Part shown: one piece after another, positions 25,801 through 36,339 of the stretch
Numbering within the stretch: position 1 is the first letter of the stretch
Layout of the letters: the number at the start of each line of letters is the position of its first letter
Assembly (NCBI GenBank): GCA_944470555.2
Contig: OX104134.1
Span: forward strand, 109,176,701 to 109,240,700
Direction: 5' to 3'
Length of the DNA: 64,000 nucleotides
DNA from: Heterobilharzia americana
Lineage: Eukaryota > Platyhelminthes > Trematoda > Strigeidida > Schistosomatidae
The notes under the pieces: generated by a model
The model's database searches: none
What the model saw: the letters and a program-made list of their open reading frames with translations, nothing else
Told to the model about the DNA's origin: nothing
Translations under genes and position numbers: made by a program

Positions 25801-27039
25801 ATGAAGTCAACCCATGATGAATAACATCCTTTATCAATCAATTCTCATATCCCCCTAAAGATTAGCGCCCTTCTGTGACATTTAAAAATCCCAGATGCAC
25901 GAGTGAAAAGTTGAAATCGGCTGAAGAGGCTGTTTTCAGACGGCCAAATATTTCGGGGTCGGCATCATTTTCGGGTGCAAAGTTAAATAATCATCCCTCC
26001 CACGAATTTGAATAAAGCAAGAAGAACACTAATAGCAGAAGTACGATGCATGCGTTTCGTGGATTCTCTTTAGCTGCTTTACAACCTGCAGAATATCATT
26101 TTTATGATGAACGATATGCTATACAACTTAGTTTACTAAATCAACAAAATGTTATGAGAATTGAAATGGAAGGTAACAAAGATTTAGGTTGACCAACCCT
26201 GTTTAAGTTGTTAAGACTAGTCAGAAGTTAACTGTTTTTACGGTGATCGAATAAACATTTGGGAGAAGATAGGAAAACCGTGTATGCATAAATACATCTA
26301 AAAAAGGGGATGCGGTGCAAAATGTTATTCTAGAATGAATTACCCTCCATTTCATGAGAGTTTGTCGATTTATTAAAGTACGTTGTATAGGATAATATTC
26401 ATCATAAAAATTACATTCCATAGGTTGTAAACCAGCTGAGGAGAATCAGCAAGTAGATGCTTGCTAACTCTGCTACTATTGTTCTTCTTGCTTTATTTAA
26501 ATTACTGTTCACTGACATTAACAGAATATGGAGATGAATAAACAAGTTTGTGACCAACCATCGCTGTACAGGGTGGATGAAATACGGATACTCTTACAGG
26601 AGAGATGGTAGTTCACTACCCTCTCAGCATGTGATAATTTTTCCAGAATGTCTCATTACAAGGCTTGGTGTTATCCTCATCAATAAGTGCATGAAGAAGT
26701 CCTCATCTTGAATTACATATGTTTTCAAAAATTACAACAAGGGGGTGAAAGAAAGTGCCAGACAGTCAAAACGTGGTATGGTTATTATAATGGATCATTG
26801 TGAAATAAACAAAGCAATTAAGAAAATGAAAATGGTGACTACAAGCATACACAATAGAGACTGAAGAAAGCTTCAAGACATTTACATATATAAGTGAGCA
26901 AAAATAGAAAAATGAAGTGAAGGCAAGTTTGCGAATAAAAAGGAATCAATTAAAGCATCAAAAAATGCCCTGGAAAAGAAGCAGCATCCCCAAATAGTTT
27001 TGGTTTTATCTACTAAATATTCACTTTGTACCAAATAAA
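25801..27039. other. Non-coding DNA
   Basis: No supported gene. The strand from 26.5 to 27.0 kb is unusually purine-rich. The minus frame at 26221-26421 has no family features. Confidence 0.45.
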
Positions 27040-27660
27040 TGAACACAAACATACTTGTTGGTAACCGACGTCACTCTATCTACGTGAGTGTGGCTTTCGA
27101 CTTCATCGGAGGAAAGGTCTTAAACTAGTTTCTCTTTCAGAAACCGATGCCGGGTAACCGCACACTTCTTTTGCAATCTCTATATTCCATCAACCATGGC
27201 TTGCTTAGAACCTAAGGTGAGGTATCACACCAGTTTTTCACGTCGTGCCATGTGCGTCAAGCATATCCACTCTCTTTTTAACCCTCATCAGCTTCATCAC
27301 ACACGCATATCCAGTTCTACTGTACAGCGATCGACCTCGTCACAAAAGACTCCTTAGTATACCTAGAGTATACGTATAATGTGAGCTTAATGGGTGAAGA
27401 TACCAGTCTCCTTACTGAATTACGGACTGACGTTCCAGCAGTAGTCTGCATTAGTGTCTTGTAAAATAATTACGATTAAAGTGGTAAAACGATTTCAGCA
27501 CTTCGTTTACTGAGGAAGCTAGATTAGTCCTGGTGGGACAGTGACCGACTAAATTTGTGCATGTTCACAATCAGCTGGATTGGCTTTTGTTAATTCATAT
27601 CATATATCACACCGTTTCCGTACCCGATCGCGTGCCTCCATCATTCAAAGAACATGAACT
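27040..27660. repeat. GC-richer island, possible decayed LTR or other repeat
   Basis: The segment is visibly richer in G, C and CpG than its surroundings, e.g. around ACCGACGTCACTC and GATCGACCTCGTC. No long frame is present. It sits next to the RTE insertion and could be an older repeat such as an LTR fragment. The identification is a guess from composition. Confidence 0.3.
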
Positions 27661-27820
27661 CACCACAACTTTATGAATAATGTTAAGTTCATTTTGTAAG
27701 ATGTATTTTATTTGTGTAGCGTTAAGGTAGTAAATTAGAACAAATAAGAAAATAACTCAATATTTTCTATTATTCCTCAGCGTTTCGATGTTGCTAAGTT
27801 GATACTTTTCGAGAACGTCA

Positions 27821-27831
27821 ATCAGATATCA

Positions 27832-27832
<1 letters not shown>
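27821..27832. repeat. Target-site duplication, left copy (RTE-A1)
   Basis: ATCAGATATCAA here and ATCTGATATCAA at 31160-31171 flank the RTE element, differing at one base. This fits a target-site duplication from target-primed reverse transcription. Confidence 0.7.

Positions 27833-27894
<62 letters not shown>
27832..27894. repeat. (ATT)n microsatellite, 3' tail of RTE-A1
   Basis: About 21 uninterrupted ATT units. On the minus strand it is (AAT)n directly after the element's 3' end. RTE-clade elements commonly end in short tandem repeats instead of poly(A). Confidence 0.97.
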
Positions 27895-28140
27895 TGTCCC
27901 TTGGGTTCCTAATGGAACATAGGGCTTCAGTAGCACGTCTCCAGTGAACTCTGTTCTCCAAAAGCTTTGGAACCTGGCTCCACCACTACCCACAAGCTCT
28001 CTCTTCCTCCTCAAACGATCTCCTCCATGTCACCCTCACCTCAGTCGCCCAACTTGTCACTTCCCATCAGGGTTCCACTCGAGGGCCCGGTCTGGCGCGT
28101 GATGTCCCTAGTCCACCTTCTCAGTGTATGCCCAATCCAC

Positions 28141-28605
28141 TCAGTCTCCAATTCCTTCCCATGCATACTTGGTGAGCCATGAGTTCTTGGTTGGTTCGTT
28201 ACCCAGCCACAGTTCCTTGTTGCTCATTCCTTCTGGCCATCTGATCTTCAGCAGCGAGCGTAAGCAGTTGCTGATGAATGTCTGTAGTTTATTGGAAATG
28301 CCTTTCGTGACGCGCCAAGTCTCTGAACCATACAGGAGCACTGACTTGACGTTGGTGTTGAAAATCCGTATCTTATTCCGCTTGCTGAGTGCAGAAGATC
28401 TCCACACTGGTTTCAGGCTAATGAACGCCTGTCTTTCTTTTCCGATCCTGGCTGGTTTTGACGTTCTCGTCTGTGCCTGTGCGTGCCTGTAGTTGAAACA
28501 GTTCTGCCTAGGTAGGTGAAATAGGCTACTTCCTTTAAGTTTCTCCTGTTGATGGTGATTGGAGCTTGTTGTTGCTGTTGTTTTTCGGTTGGATATTTTC
28601 ATCAC
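28141..28605 (-). pseudogene. RTE C-terminal region after RT
   Basis: A 154-codon frame with the widely conserved RTE thumb/post-RT blocks IRIFNTNVKSVLLYGSETWR and NKLQTFISNCLR. It is followed by a WIGHTLR-like block in shifted frame. The same region is present at 49.38-49.86 kb (plus) and, diverged, at 57.0-57.3 kb (minus). Confidence 0.9.
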
Positions 28606-28622
28606 CTCTGTCTTCTATACGT

Positions 28623-29528
28623 TCACTTGAAGTCTCGTCTTCGCTGCTCTTCTGCCAGCTTGCTAGTTTTCGCCTGTAGATCTTTAAGTTTGTGTGACAT
28701 CAGACACAAGTCATCGACGAAATCCAGATCTTCTAGGGTCTTTCCATCAGTCCAGCGTATCCCCCTCTCCTCACTCCCCACTTTTTGTTGTGTGATCCAG
28801 TCGACCACAATCAGGAACATTATGGGTGATGGTAGACAGCTGTGTTTCACTCCTGTCTTCACTTCGAAGGTGTCACTGAGCTTTCCATTGTGGATCACTT
28901 GGCATGTAGCGTCGTCATATGGCTGCTGAATGAGGTTGACAAAGATTTGTGGCACTGCGTAGTGTTGAAGCAGTCTCCGAATTACTTCTCGGTTGACGCC
29001 GTCGAAGGCCTTTTCAAAGTCGATAAAGTTGAGGAAGAGTTGACTGTCACTCTATACTCTGTTCTATGATGATGTGTAGCGTAGCATTGCAATTTTGTCC
29101 GCACATGATTTGTTCTTCCTGAATCCAGCCTGTTCCAGTCGTAATTTTGAATCTAGAGCATCCTTTAGTCTCTCCAGGATGATGCGGCCTAATATTTAGC
29201 TTGGCGTGGATAGGAGCATGATTCTGCGCTGGTTCTTTCAAAGACATAGGTCACCCTTCTTTTGGAGCTTGACAAGGTAGCCCTTCTTCCAACCTGCAGG
29301 TACCTTCCCTTTCTTCCAGACTTTCTGCGATAGTGGTGTGAGCATGTCCGCTGTTGTCTCTGAGTCTGCTCTCAGTGCTTCTGGCGGGATTCCATCTGGT
29401 CCTGCTGCTTTCCCACATTTCAGTAGCTTTATGGCGTTCAGGACATCTTCAGAGGATTCGTGTTCACTTGTAGTTCTGTGGCTGCAGGTGATATCTCCGG
29501 ACGAAATGTAGGTAGTGGTCGATTCCAC
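28623..29528 (-). pseudogene. RTE reverse transcriptase domain, frameshifted
   Basis: The pre-RT frame (29238-29528) has LKCGKAAGPDGIPPEALRA, the conserved RTE entry motif. A following frame has QAGFRKNKSCADKIA (about 29080-29130), and motif A reads FIDFEKAFDGVN (about 28995-29040). The 110-codon frame 28623-28955 holds LIQQPYDDATCQVIHNGKL and the catalytic box DFVDDLCLMS, where FADD is usual. GVKHSC replaces the usual GVRQGC. At least two frameshifts break the domain. It would copy element RNA at the nicked target. Confidence 0.92.
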
Positions 29529-29649
29529 AGCTTCTCAAAGTGGCCAACTCATCGTTTCTTTTGTTTCTCCTCTCTGGCCACTAAATTTCCTTCATCATCT
29601 TCTATTCGTTTCATCTGTGTTGATCTCTTCCCTCCCAGAGAGTAACCTG

Positions 29650-30400
29650 GTTATTTGATGTAGTGCTGTCAGGTCGCTGTCTCTCTTACTTGCAGCCTGT
29701 TCTGCTTCACTTGTCAATGTGTCGTGGAAGTGTCTTTTGTCTTTGTGCGCACTCTTCTTCACTTCTTTGTCCAATGTAGTGTTTTATATATTGTACTCAG
29801 TTTCTCTTTTCGTTATGCATACTTGCACTGGTTCATCTTCTGCTTCACCATCCTCCTCTACCTCCTCTATGAGGTTCCATGTGTCCGTCGAGATCCATTC
29901 CACTCCTTATCTTCTTTCTTCTTTCTTCCTAATACAGTTATGCAGGTTTCTTCCCACATTGCTTTCAAAGAGTTCCAGTGCTCATCCACACTGGTTTCTT
30001 CAGGGATGTTCCTCGATATCTCCCATTTTGTGTTGATGGCTGACGTGAAGATTTTCTTTGTAGTTTCGTCCTTCAGTTTCTGTTGTGGGTGTTGTACTTG
30101 AACTGTGGTCTATCACCAACTTCCTTGAAGGCTTTCAACTTGATTCTGAAGGTAGGTTCTTTGCACTAGACAGTGAGTGGTCTGAACCTACATCTGCTCC
30201 TCTTCTTGACCTTGTGTCAAGTAGGCTGCGTCTCCACTTTCTTCACATTGAGATAAAGTTGATTTGATTTTTAGTGTAGTGTGTCCTGGTGTCTGTTGAA
30301 ATCGATGTCGCTTTGTGTATATCCTTGTGCTTGAACACAGTGCCTATAATCATTTAATTGTTGAATGCTCAGAAATCTGCAAACAATTCTCCATTCTGGT
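29650..30400 (-). pseudogene. RTE linker between endonuclease and RT, degraded
   Basis: Lies between the two catalytic domains, with several stops. A2 keeps homologous sequence for the RT-proximal part (up to about 30113) but has lost the rest. Plus-strand frames of 105-125 codons here are antisense shadows rich in Phe, Ser and Leu. Confidence 0.6.
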
Positions 30401-30405
30401 TCAAT

Positions 30406-30903
30406 TCACCTAGCGTATCTCAGCCCATGGTTTTTTCTCTTCCTGTGTTGTCTATTTTCCAGTTTGGCATTCATGTCGCTGATTAGAATTTTGATATCGC
30501 CAACTGAGGTCATGTCCAGTGTTGATTGCAGTTGTCTGTAGAAATCCTCCTTTTTCACTTTCTCTGCATTATTTGTAGGTGCGTAACATTGTATGATTGT
30601 GACTTCCTTTGCTTCTGATTTGAATCTCTTAGTCATCATCCGGCAGGAAGGTATTGGTTCCCACTGCATGAGAGCCTTCAATGCTGTTGGGGACATCCAT
30701 AACTCAGTGTGCTCATGGTTGTCGTCTGGGTGAGAATATCGGAGTAGATTATTGACTATCCAGTTGACAGTTTGGAGATTCCACTTCCATTCCATCTGCT
30801 TTCATAGATTCCTACCACTTCTATGCTATACCTTCTCATCTCTTTTGCAATCTGGGCAGCCTTGCTGGGTTCAAACATGGTGCGGACATTCCATGTCCCC
30901 ATG
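30406..30903 (-). pseudogene. RTE endonuclease (EEP) domain, frameshifted
   Basis: A start at 30903 gives MGTWNVRTMFEPSKAAQIAK, the usual N-terminus of RTE endonucleases, followed by EVVGIYESRWNG. After a frameshift the 129-codon frame continues with MSPTALKALMQWEPIPS, VTIIQCYAPTN and ILISDMNAKL (usually GDMNAK). The catalytic blocks of the exonuclease-endonuclease-phosphatase fold are recognisable. In RTE elements this domain nicks the target DNA. Confidence 0.88.
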
Positions 30904-31159
30904 TTTCATCAAGAGAGGCGAAGACACGTTGGTTAATTGGCTTCCTGAAGGCTTTCATCAACTGGCGTCATTTCGCCTCTCCAATTCCAGACAGGAATAA
31001 GTTTGTTTTTATTTTTTGCATTTTGTTTGTGCTTTGAAGTTTGTTTAGCGGTTAGATTTGTTTTACGGGGTAGGGTTGCTAGCCCTATGCCCAACCTTCC
31101 CTCTTTACCCGGGCTTAGGACCGGCTAGTAACTAGTGAACTAGTTAACCAGGCGAGGTT

Positions 31160-31171
31160 ATCTGATATCAA
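31160..31171. repeat. Target-site duplication, right copy (RTE-A1)
   Basis: ATCTGATATCAA directly abuts the element 5' end and repeats 27821-27832 with one mismatch. The boundary is supported because copy A2 diverges from A1 exactly after GGCGAGGTTA. Confidence 0.7.
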
Positions 31172-31838
31172 GCTTTTGCATATTTTATTCAACATTCAAG
31201 AACCTGAATATCAGCTGAAATGCTAATGTCAGAATTACTATCTTCAGTGGGGTCTTGCTACGAGGTTGAATGCATTGAGAAATAATACGAGATGTTTATG
31301 TTTTATTTTGTTTGCCGTGATATACTACCTCGGGGTTACTCAAGTAAAATATACCTCATTTAACGAATCATGACAAACTAATGCATATGTAGTTCTGGAT
31401 AATCTAAACGTCATTTTGGATACACTATTAAGTTTATATAAAACTCCCTCCGTTAAAAATACTACTCAGTTTCTTTCTACACAAGCCAGCTAGAGATTTT
31501 CTAAACTTTTCTCTGCGTTGTGAAATTAAATCGCCAGGAAGCCATTTTAATCATGTTACAAAGCAAAGTATTCTCATATAAGTAGCGGAAAATTAGACAA
31601 CGAATTAAGTCTAACGAAACAGATCATAAACTGAATTTTTCAACTGATAACATACAATTCTTGGAGCCACTGTGTTCCATGGCTTGCAGAACGCCTGAGA
31701 GTGTATAAAGATAATTGTCCATACAAACTTAGGTTTAGTTTACGATGGGGTATCATAGGAGTCTTCATCCTCATCAGCAAGATCATCAAATAACCAGGCA
31801 TTACTGCGTAACAGTCCAAGTTATTATATCTCATGTCA
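31172..31838. other. Non-coding DNA
   Basis: AT-rich, no gene seen. The last part (from about 31.64 kb) may be the distal 3' sequence of the neighbouring RTE-B1 fragment. Confidence 0.4.
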
Positions 31839-31839
31839 G

Positions 31840-32530
31840 CATATTAACTAACAAGGCAATAAAGTGGAATATGACGAAAAAAATATAAATCGGTTAAAGG
31901 AAGTAGAAGTACAAAGTAATAAAATAGAGGAAGGAAGAATGAGATGACGTTATTAGGTATATCGGTTAGTGTGATGATAATGTGCGTGTACATTTGTGCC
32001 AGTGACATTGGTTCTGAGCCATAACGCCTAGAGTCTCCAAACACTGAAGTCTCTTGTCCCACCGACCCAACCAGTTAGTTTACAACGTCCTCCATCGGTC
32101 GAACGAACAGTAAAGGACTTAATGCTTTGATGCCATGCTTTGGTCTAACTGCTGTGGGCCCTTTTCCAGCCTGAACCTACTTTAGCTGACATTGCGTGAC
32201 GAGGCAGACGATTGCTAGGCATTCATGACACATGTCCTAGTCATTTCAGTCGATGAGGGTTCATAACCGCGTCAACTGACTTACTTCTTCCCTATAAAAC
32301 TCTACACCTGACCACTGCACTGTCCACGTGGCGACACAACGAAACCAGGCCTATGCTACGAAGATAACGGTGGTTAAACACCTGAACCCTTCTTATATCT
32401 GTTTTTAATTCCCACGTTTCGCATTCATACAGAGCTGACTGCAGCATGGTACACTCAACCCTAATAGATAATCGGATATTGCAGCATAATTTGGCAAAAG
32501 CCAATCGATCTTTTTGCATCCCTTTTATAA
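31840..32530 (-). mobile_element. RTE-like family B fragment 1 (C-terminal and 3' end)
   Basis: The minus frame 32292-32519 reads DRLAFAKLCCNIRLSIRVE, ALYECETWELKTDIRRVQVF and NHRYLRSIG, the post-RT block of a second RTE-type family (usual form RLAFANLRHLW, LLYGCETWPLR, DHRCLR-IAR). Further down, in other frames, come VGQETSVFGDSRRYG and a QCHWHKCT-like end. It is truncated on the 5' side and lacks RT. Confidence 0.85.
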
Positions 32531-32672
32531 AAGGTGTTCACGTACCTGAAACGTGCGCATTAGTTAGTTCCGTAGACTGGATGGCAAAACACAATATCAG
32601 GTGTTGTCATTTAGTTTTAGTTATCGCGTTTTCATTGGCATGTAGATATATTTTGTTTCATGTTCCCTATAG

Positions 32673-32836
32673 CCAGTCTTATGAGCAAGGCTGACAACCT
32701 TATTTTGGTTATATCGCGACATGGGGAAACAGAATCAGGATTTCATTTCTCAACCAGCTCAACATAGCTTAAGCACATCTTCGAAATCAATAAATTCTCT
32801 GAATCATTCAATGGAACTATTTCAGTGCTCTTTCAG
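32673..32836 (+). pseudogene. Histidine-phosphatase-like exon relic (RHGE motif)
   Basis: After an acceptor-like TTCCCTATAG the frame gives SLMSKADNLILVISRHGETE, which contains the RHG(E) catalytic motif of the histidine phosphatase superfamily (PGAM/UBASH3). The frame hits a TAG at 32765-32767, then continues as LKHIFEINKFSESFNGTISV. A tryptophan codon is expected about there in UBASH3-like proteins, so the TAG may be a decayed TGG. No donor is evident before the stop. A chance RHGE match cannot be excluded; the second block at 33.05 kb raises the odds. Confidence 0.35.
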
Positions 32837-33051
32837 GATGTATCACAAATACGTTCTTATTTCTACTAGAGGTCCGTTAGCGCATTTTATTGTTGCTTTC
32901 AAAGAGAATGCCGTTAATCGGATTTTTTGCTTAAATTATTCAGATAACAGTTAAAAGCAATCGCTTTCGAATGACAAGCTAACTCATCTATTTGAATAGT
33001 TACACTAACTTTTTATACCTTTAAGTTAAACTATTCATTCCCTTATTGTTA

Positions 33052-33189
33052 GATAACACAACTTTTGACTTAGAAATAAGGACTGCATTCGAAGTGGGTA
33101 TAGCAGTTAATTGGAATGGTAGAATAATCATTTCTTCAGCTCCCAGTGGAAGCAGCTTCAATGTTCGTTACATCCAAACTCTTATTTAG
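33052..33189 (+). pseudogene. Possible second block of the histidine-phosphatase-like relic
   Basis: The open plus frame reads LEIRTAFEVGIAVNWN, then RIIISSAPSGSSFNVRYIQT, then a stop. In PGAM/UBASH3 proteins a Q/TA-x-x-VG helix is followed by I-x-x-V-(Y/S)-S-P/S-x-x-R-C-x-QT; the order and spacing match. The SP is SAPS here and RCVQT is RYIQT. The next candidate block is KSMVSSSEIFLITRIMQ at about 34.1 kb, which is weaker. I infer a decayed or diverged phosphatase gene split over about 1.6 kb. Confidence 0.35.
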
Positions 33190-33789
33190 TTTCATATTGA
33201 CGCTACCAAATCATATCAACGTAGTTATAAACTGTTTTCTGTTGCAGGTAACTCCGATAGAATATCACTTTCTGTCTATTGGAATACTAAAAACATATAT
33301 CAGGAACGATAAACAATCAGTTCCGGATATTTATGAGAGACATGAATTTTTAAATACGGTCCTTTTAAAAGAATGACAGCAGTAGAAACTACAAACTATG
33401 TTAAGTACAGCACCGTTAAAGAACTTTTGGTTTGGGTTCTTCGTTTTCTCCGATTGGATCCAAACTATTTATTTTATTTGGAAAGTCTTGTAATACACAG
33501 ATTGAAATAAGGATGTTGTGTTCACCTGACTAACATCATGTTTAAGATTTGAAAAATAACGAATGGTCTTTGCCGCGATGATATCAATGAACCTAAGTAC
33601 TAACAAACTAATATGTTGATTTGTCATATTGGTGATATCTGAAGTGTCACAGCATATCTTCTTACCATTTAAAACTCTATTTCTCTTATTTTTTCTTCAC
33701 AACTGACTTGAGAGTGGGTCCTCAAGTTTGAACATCAGTAAACCATATTTCATTTCAGTTTTGCGGCTAGTAGGAAAATACTGATTTTA

Positions 33790-33972
33790 GGTTAAAATTC
33801 ATCATGGACTGACATTGGTTCGAGGAACACTGGGAAGCTGAGAGTACTGGACAACTGCCTCATCCTAGTATGGAACTCCTCAAGAGTGTGCATCCATGAG
33901 CCTGCCGGCGATCGGACCCAGGACCCTAAGGTTCCGTGGCCAGGATGTTACCACTGAACTACTTGTTCGGGA
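33790..33972 (-). repeat. tRNA-headed SINE (family 2), minus
   Basis: On the minus strand the head has GTAGTTCAGTGGTAACATCC (box A-like) and CTGGGTCCGATCGCC (box B-like), about 33905-33970. The body carries TTGAGGAGTTCCATACTAGG then GATGAGGCAG, the decayed hammerhead-like block, and ends in a CATTGGTTCGAGG-type right arm shared with 54.75 kb. Confidence 0.8.
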
Positions 33973-34334
33973 TCAAAAAATTATCTTAAATAGAAATCAG
34001 TACCTTGAAATGATGTTTAACGCTACCTGGCTTCACCCAGTGTATTCACAACAAATTATTCTTAAGAATCTAATGAAGAAGTGTTCAAGTTAAGATACAA
34101 GAGTATGGTTTCTTCATCTGAAATTTTCCTTATTACTCGTATTATGCAAAAAAATTCTCTGAGCGGAAAAGGGATACGGATGGGAAGTATGATCAGTATA
34201 AAATCAATGGAAGTAATACAATTTACTCCCGATAATCGGAAAGTAGTAAGCCTACAACAGGACATTTTTTCAGCAGACAATGATATATATCTGTTATTTT
34301 AGAGATAATTACGCTAACTTAATGCACAAACCAC

Positions 34335-34412
34335 AGTATATGAGTCTGGGTTAGAGCTTTTGACTGACATGCAGAAGGTCAACGCTTAGGCCAAACAGCC
34401 GCACCTTCCCTT
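34335..34412 (-). repeat. Possible decayed tRNA-like SINE head
   Basis: On the minus strand TTTGGCCTAAGCGTTGACC resembles a box A region, with a poor box B-like AGTCAAAAGCTCTAACCC at about the right distance. The match is weak. Confidence 0.3.
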
Positions 34413-34419
34413 ATTACTA

Positions 34420-36335
34420 TCTTTGTAGTAATTTGTTATATTTTGAATTTCGTGTGAAATCACGCCACATAATGGCAGAAGCAAATATCAAAGTAGAATA
34501 AGACGGGTCAGCTTGTTATTTCGGTGGTTCTCATCAGCTGTTTACAACCCAGGCTATTCGCAGTAACAAATTATATCTTAACATTGAAATAGTTCGATGA
34601 ATGAGATAAGTAAAAATGGAGACAAATATGTTGCGAAACAATGAAGCTGTGCAACATGAAACAAAGTAAAACTGTCATATGACGATATTGAAAACATATG
34701 TCATACTACAACGAGAATTCTACAAATATTAGTTGCTGGTGGAAAAACAAATAAAATAAGAATTGAAATAAAAGTTTAAGCAGGTCGATGAGTAGGAGTT
34801 ACTAATCATTAGTAAACAAAATGTAACAAAACAAAAGGAGTAAAACTCAGTAGATTAAAACTGGAGTTTATGTGAACTGAAAATGCAATGACAGGAATTA
34901 ACCGACCACCAGAGTGGGAGACTGATGATGAATCACTTTTGAACACAGAGATCTGGTTTCAGAAAGTTTGGCTGTAATAGCTTCATAAAAGATTTGAATT
35001 ATTCTGTTTGCAATTTCCCCTGAAAAATCCTGAGAAATTTGTTTGATGTCCAGTGTCCACTAAATGCCTATTTATTACACTTTTAAGAATATGGGCTCTT
35101 CTCAGATGTAGGCTGCTCAGGATATGATTAAAATACCAAAAGTTAACCTTTCTTGTTACCCCAATTTAAAACACAGCATGGACGCTGAAAAAGGGTCCCT
35201 CATACTGCTTCTTAGAGACTTAGTTTTTAAGTTTATACTTTCAAATCCATATATCATCACCAATGTAATGAACTTACTGGCTTTTTTCATTCATATGTGA
35301 ACACCTTGTTGAATTGGGACACTCAGCACCTCAAGATTCATCCTTCAAAATAATTTACAAAGTTAAATAGAACTACTCCAAAGGTTCACGTTTCCACCAC
35401 TTATGCATAGCTGAAGCATTAGCTATACATGAACAAAAACCGAAACTTTGCACTCAAAAATGTTTTGTGAAACCACTTTCTCTACCTTGGCCTTAACAAT
35501 TCATTTTGTTGATTTTGTCAATTTCAGTTCACTTTGGTATACTTCTCTTCTATTATCACCATTATCACCAATTTTCCCTTCAAAGACAACATTGGACCCA
35601 TATTTCACTTTCTAATATCAGTTCGTTCCTTGTTCATTGACCTATTCTACACGTTTCAGTTTAATTATCACCGTTTTATAATTCTTTGATAACGCTTGTC
35701 ACTTATCTCACCACTTGTTATCAATTCGTCCCTTTTTCAATGACCCATTTTCTATCTGTTCCACTTGAACAAACCCCACCACCTATACTGATTGCATATT
35801 TTGCATATTGATTGAGCAACTTTTTAGTGCAATTATCTGTCACTTTACCGAGTATAAATACGACTATACAGCTTGATAATGAAGTCGTTGAAAAGAAATA
35901 TTTCTTCACCGATACATGTCTTGTTCTTGTTTTTGAAAATTATAAACTCTACTTCCTAAATAGTTTTACATATCTTCATATAAATAACTAAGTGACGATA
36001 GGGGGTCCCTTGAAAGGCAAATTACATCCAAATCACGCCTCAGGTGATTCAGTTTTTTCTACGTACATGGACTGATATATTAGGACTATGGACTTCAGTA
36101 TTGGACACAAGAAAGTAGTCAAAAATCTAGGTAAGTTCCTCAACACCATTAAAAAGCTACATTTACTACAAATTCCTTTTCATTTCTTTGTTAAAAACTG
36201 GAAAGAAATGACTTCTTTCTAGTTGTTACATTCACAGTCGTTGAGTAATCACTCAAGGAGAGCAGGATTCTATAGTTTTCCCTATCTAATGATGCAGAAA
36301 TTTTGTTTTACCATCACCATTAGGTAAACAGGGGG
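34420..36335. other. Non-coding DNA, T/C-rich from about 35.4 to 35.9 kb
   Basis: No supported gene. The plus strand is pyrimidine-rich at 35.4-35.9 kb. A hammerhead-like CTGATGAG on the minus strand near 34540 lacks stem II and was not accepted. Confidence 0.45.
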
Positions 36336-36339
36336 ATGC

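Larger units (their letters stand above)
27833..31160 (-). mobile_element. RTE-clade non-LTR retrotransposon A1, nearly full length, broken ORF
   Basis: On the minus strand the element starts at 31160, where the 5' sequence matches copy A2 up to a shared GGCGAGGTTA edge. It then has an apurinic-like endonuclease domain (about 30903-30406), a linker, RT (about 29530-28623), a C-terminal region (28605 to about 27930) and an (AAT)n tail. Frameshifts and stops split it into at least five frames, so it is not autonomous. A one-mismatch 12-bp target-site duplication flanks it. The protein is of the SR2/Perere-3 type known from schistosomes (RTE clade); the exact family needs a library search. Its last 250 bp are almost identical to copy A3, so the family moved recently. 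Confidence 0.93.

Noticed and set aside
27829..28014. Minus frame ending in a long Asn run
   Set aside because: The Asn run is the (AAT)n tail of RTE-A1 read in frame, not a protein feature.
27967..28182. 71-codon plus frame, repeated identically at 49817-50032 (minus)
   Set aside because: Identity comes from the shared RTE 3' end read in antisense; it is not a conserved gene.
29719..30267. Plus-strand frames of 60-125 codons rich in Phe, Ser and Leu
   Set aside because: They are antisense shadows of the RTE-A1 linker; the same shadows occur over A2 at 44.77-45.34 kb.
34500..34560. CTGATGAG followed by GAAA on the minus strand
   Set aside because: The two core blocks are too close for a paired stem II, and no stem III or stem I can be drawn; probably chance.
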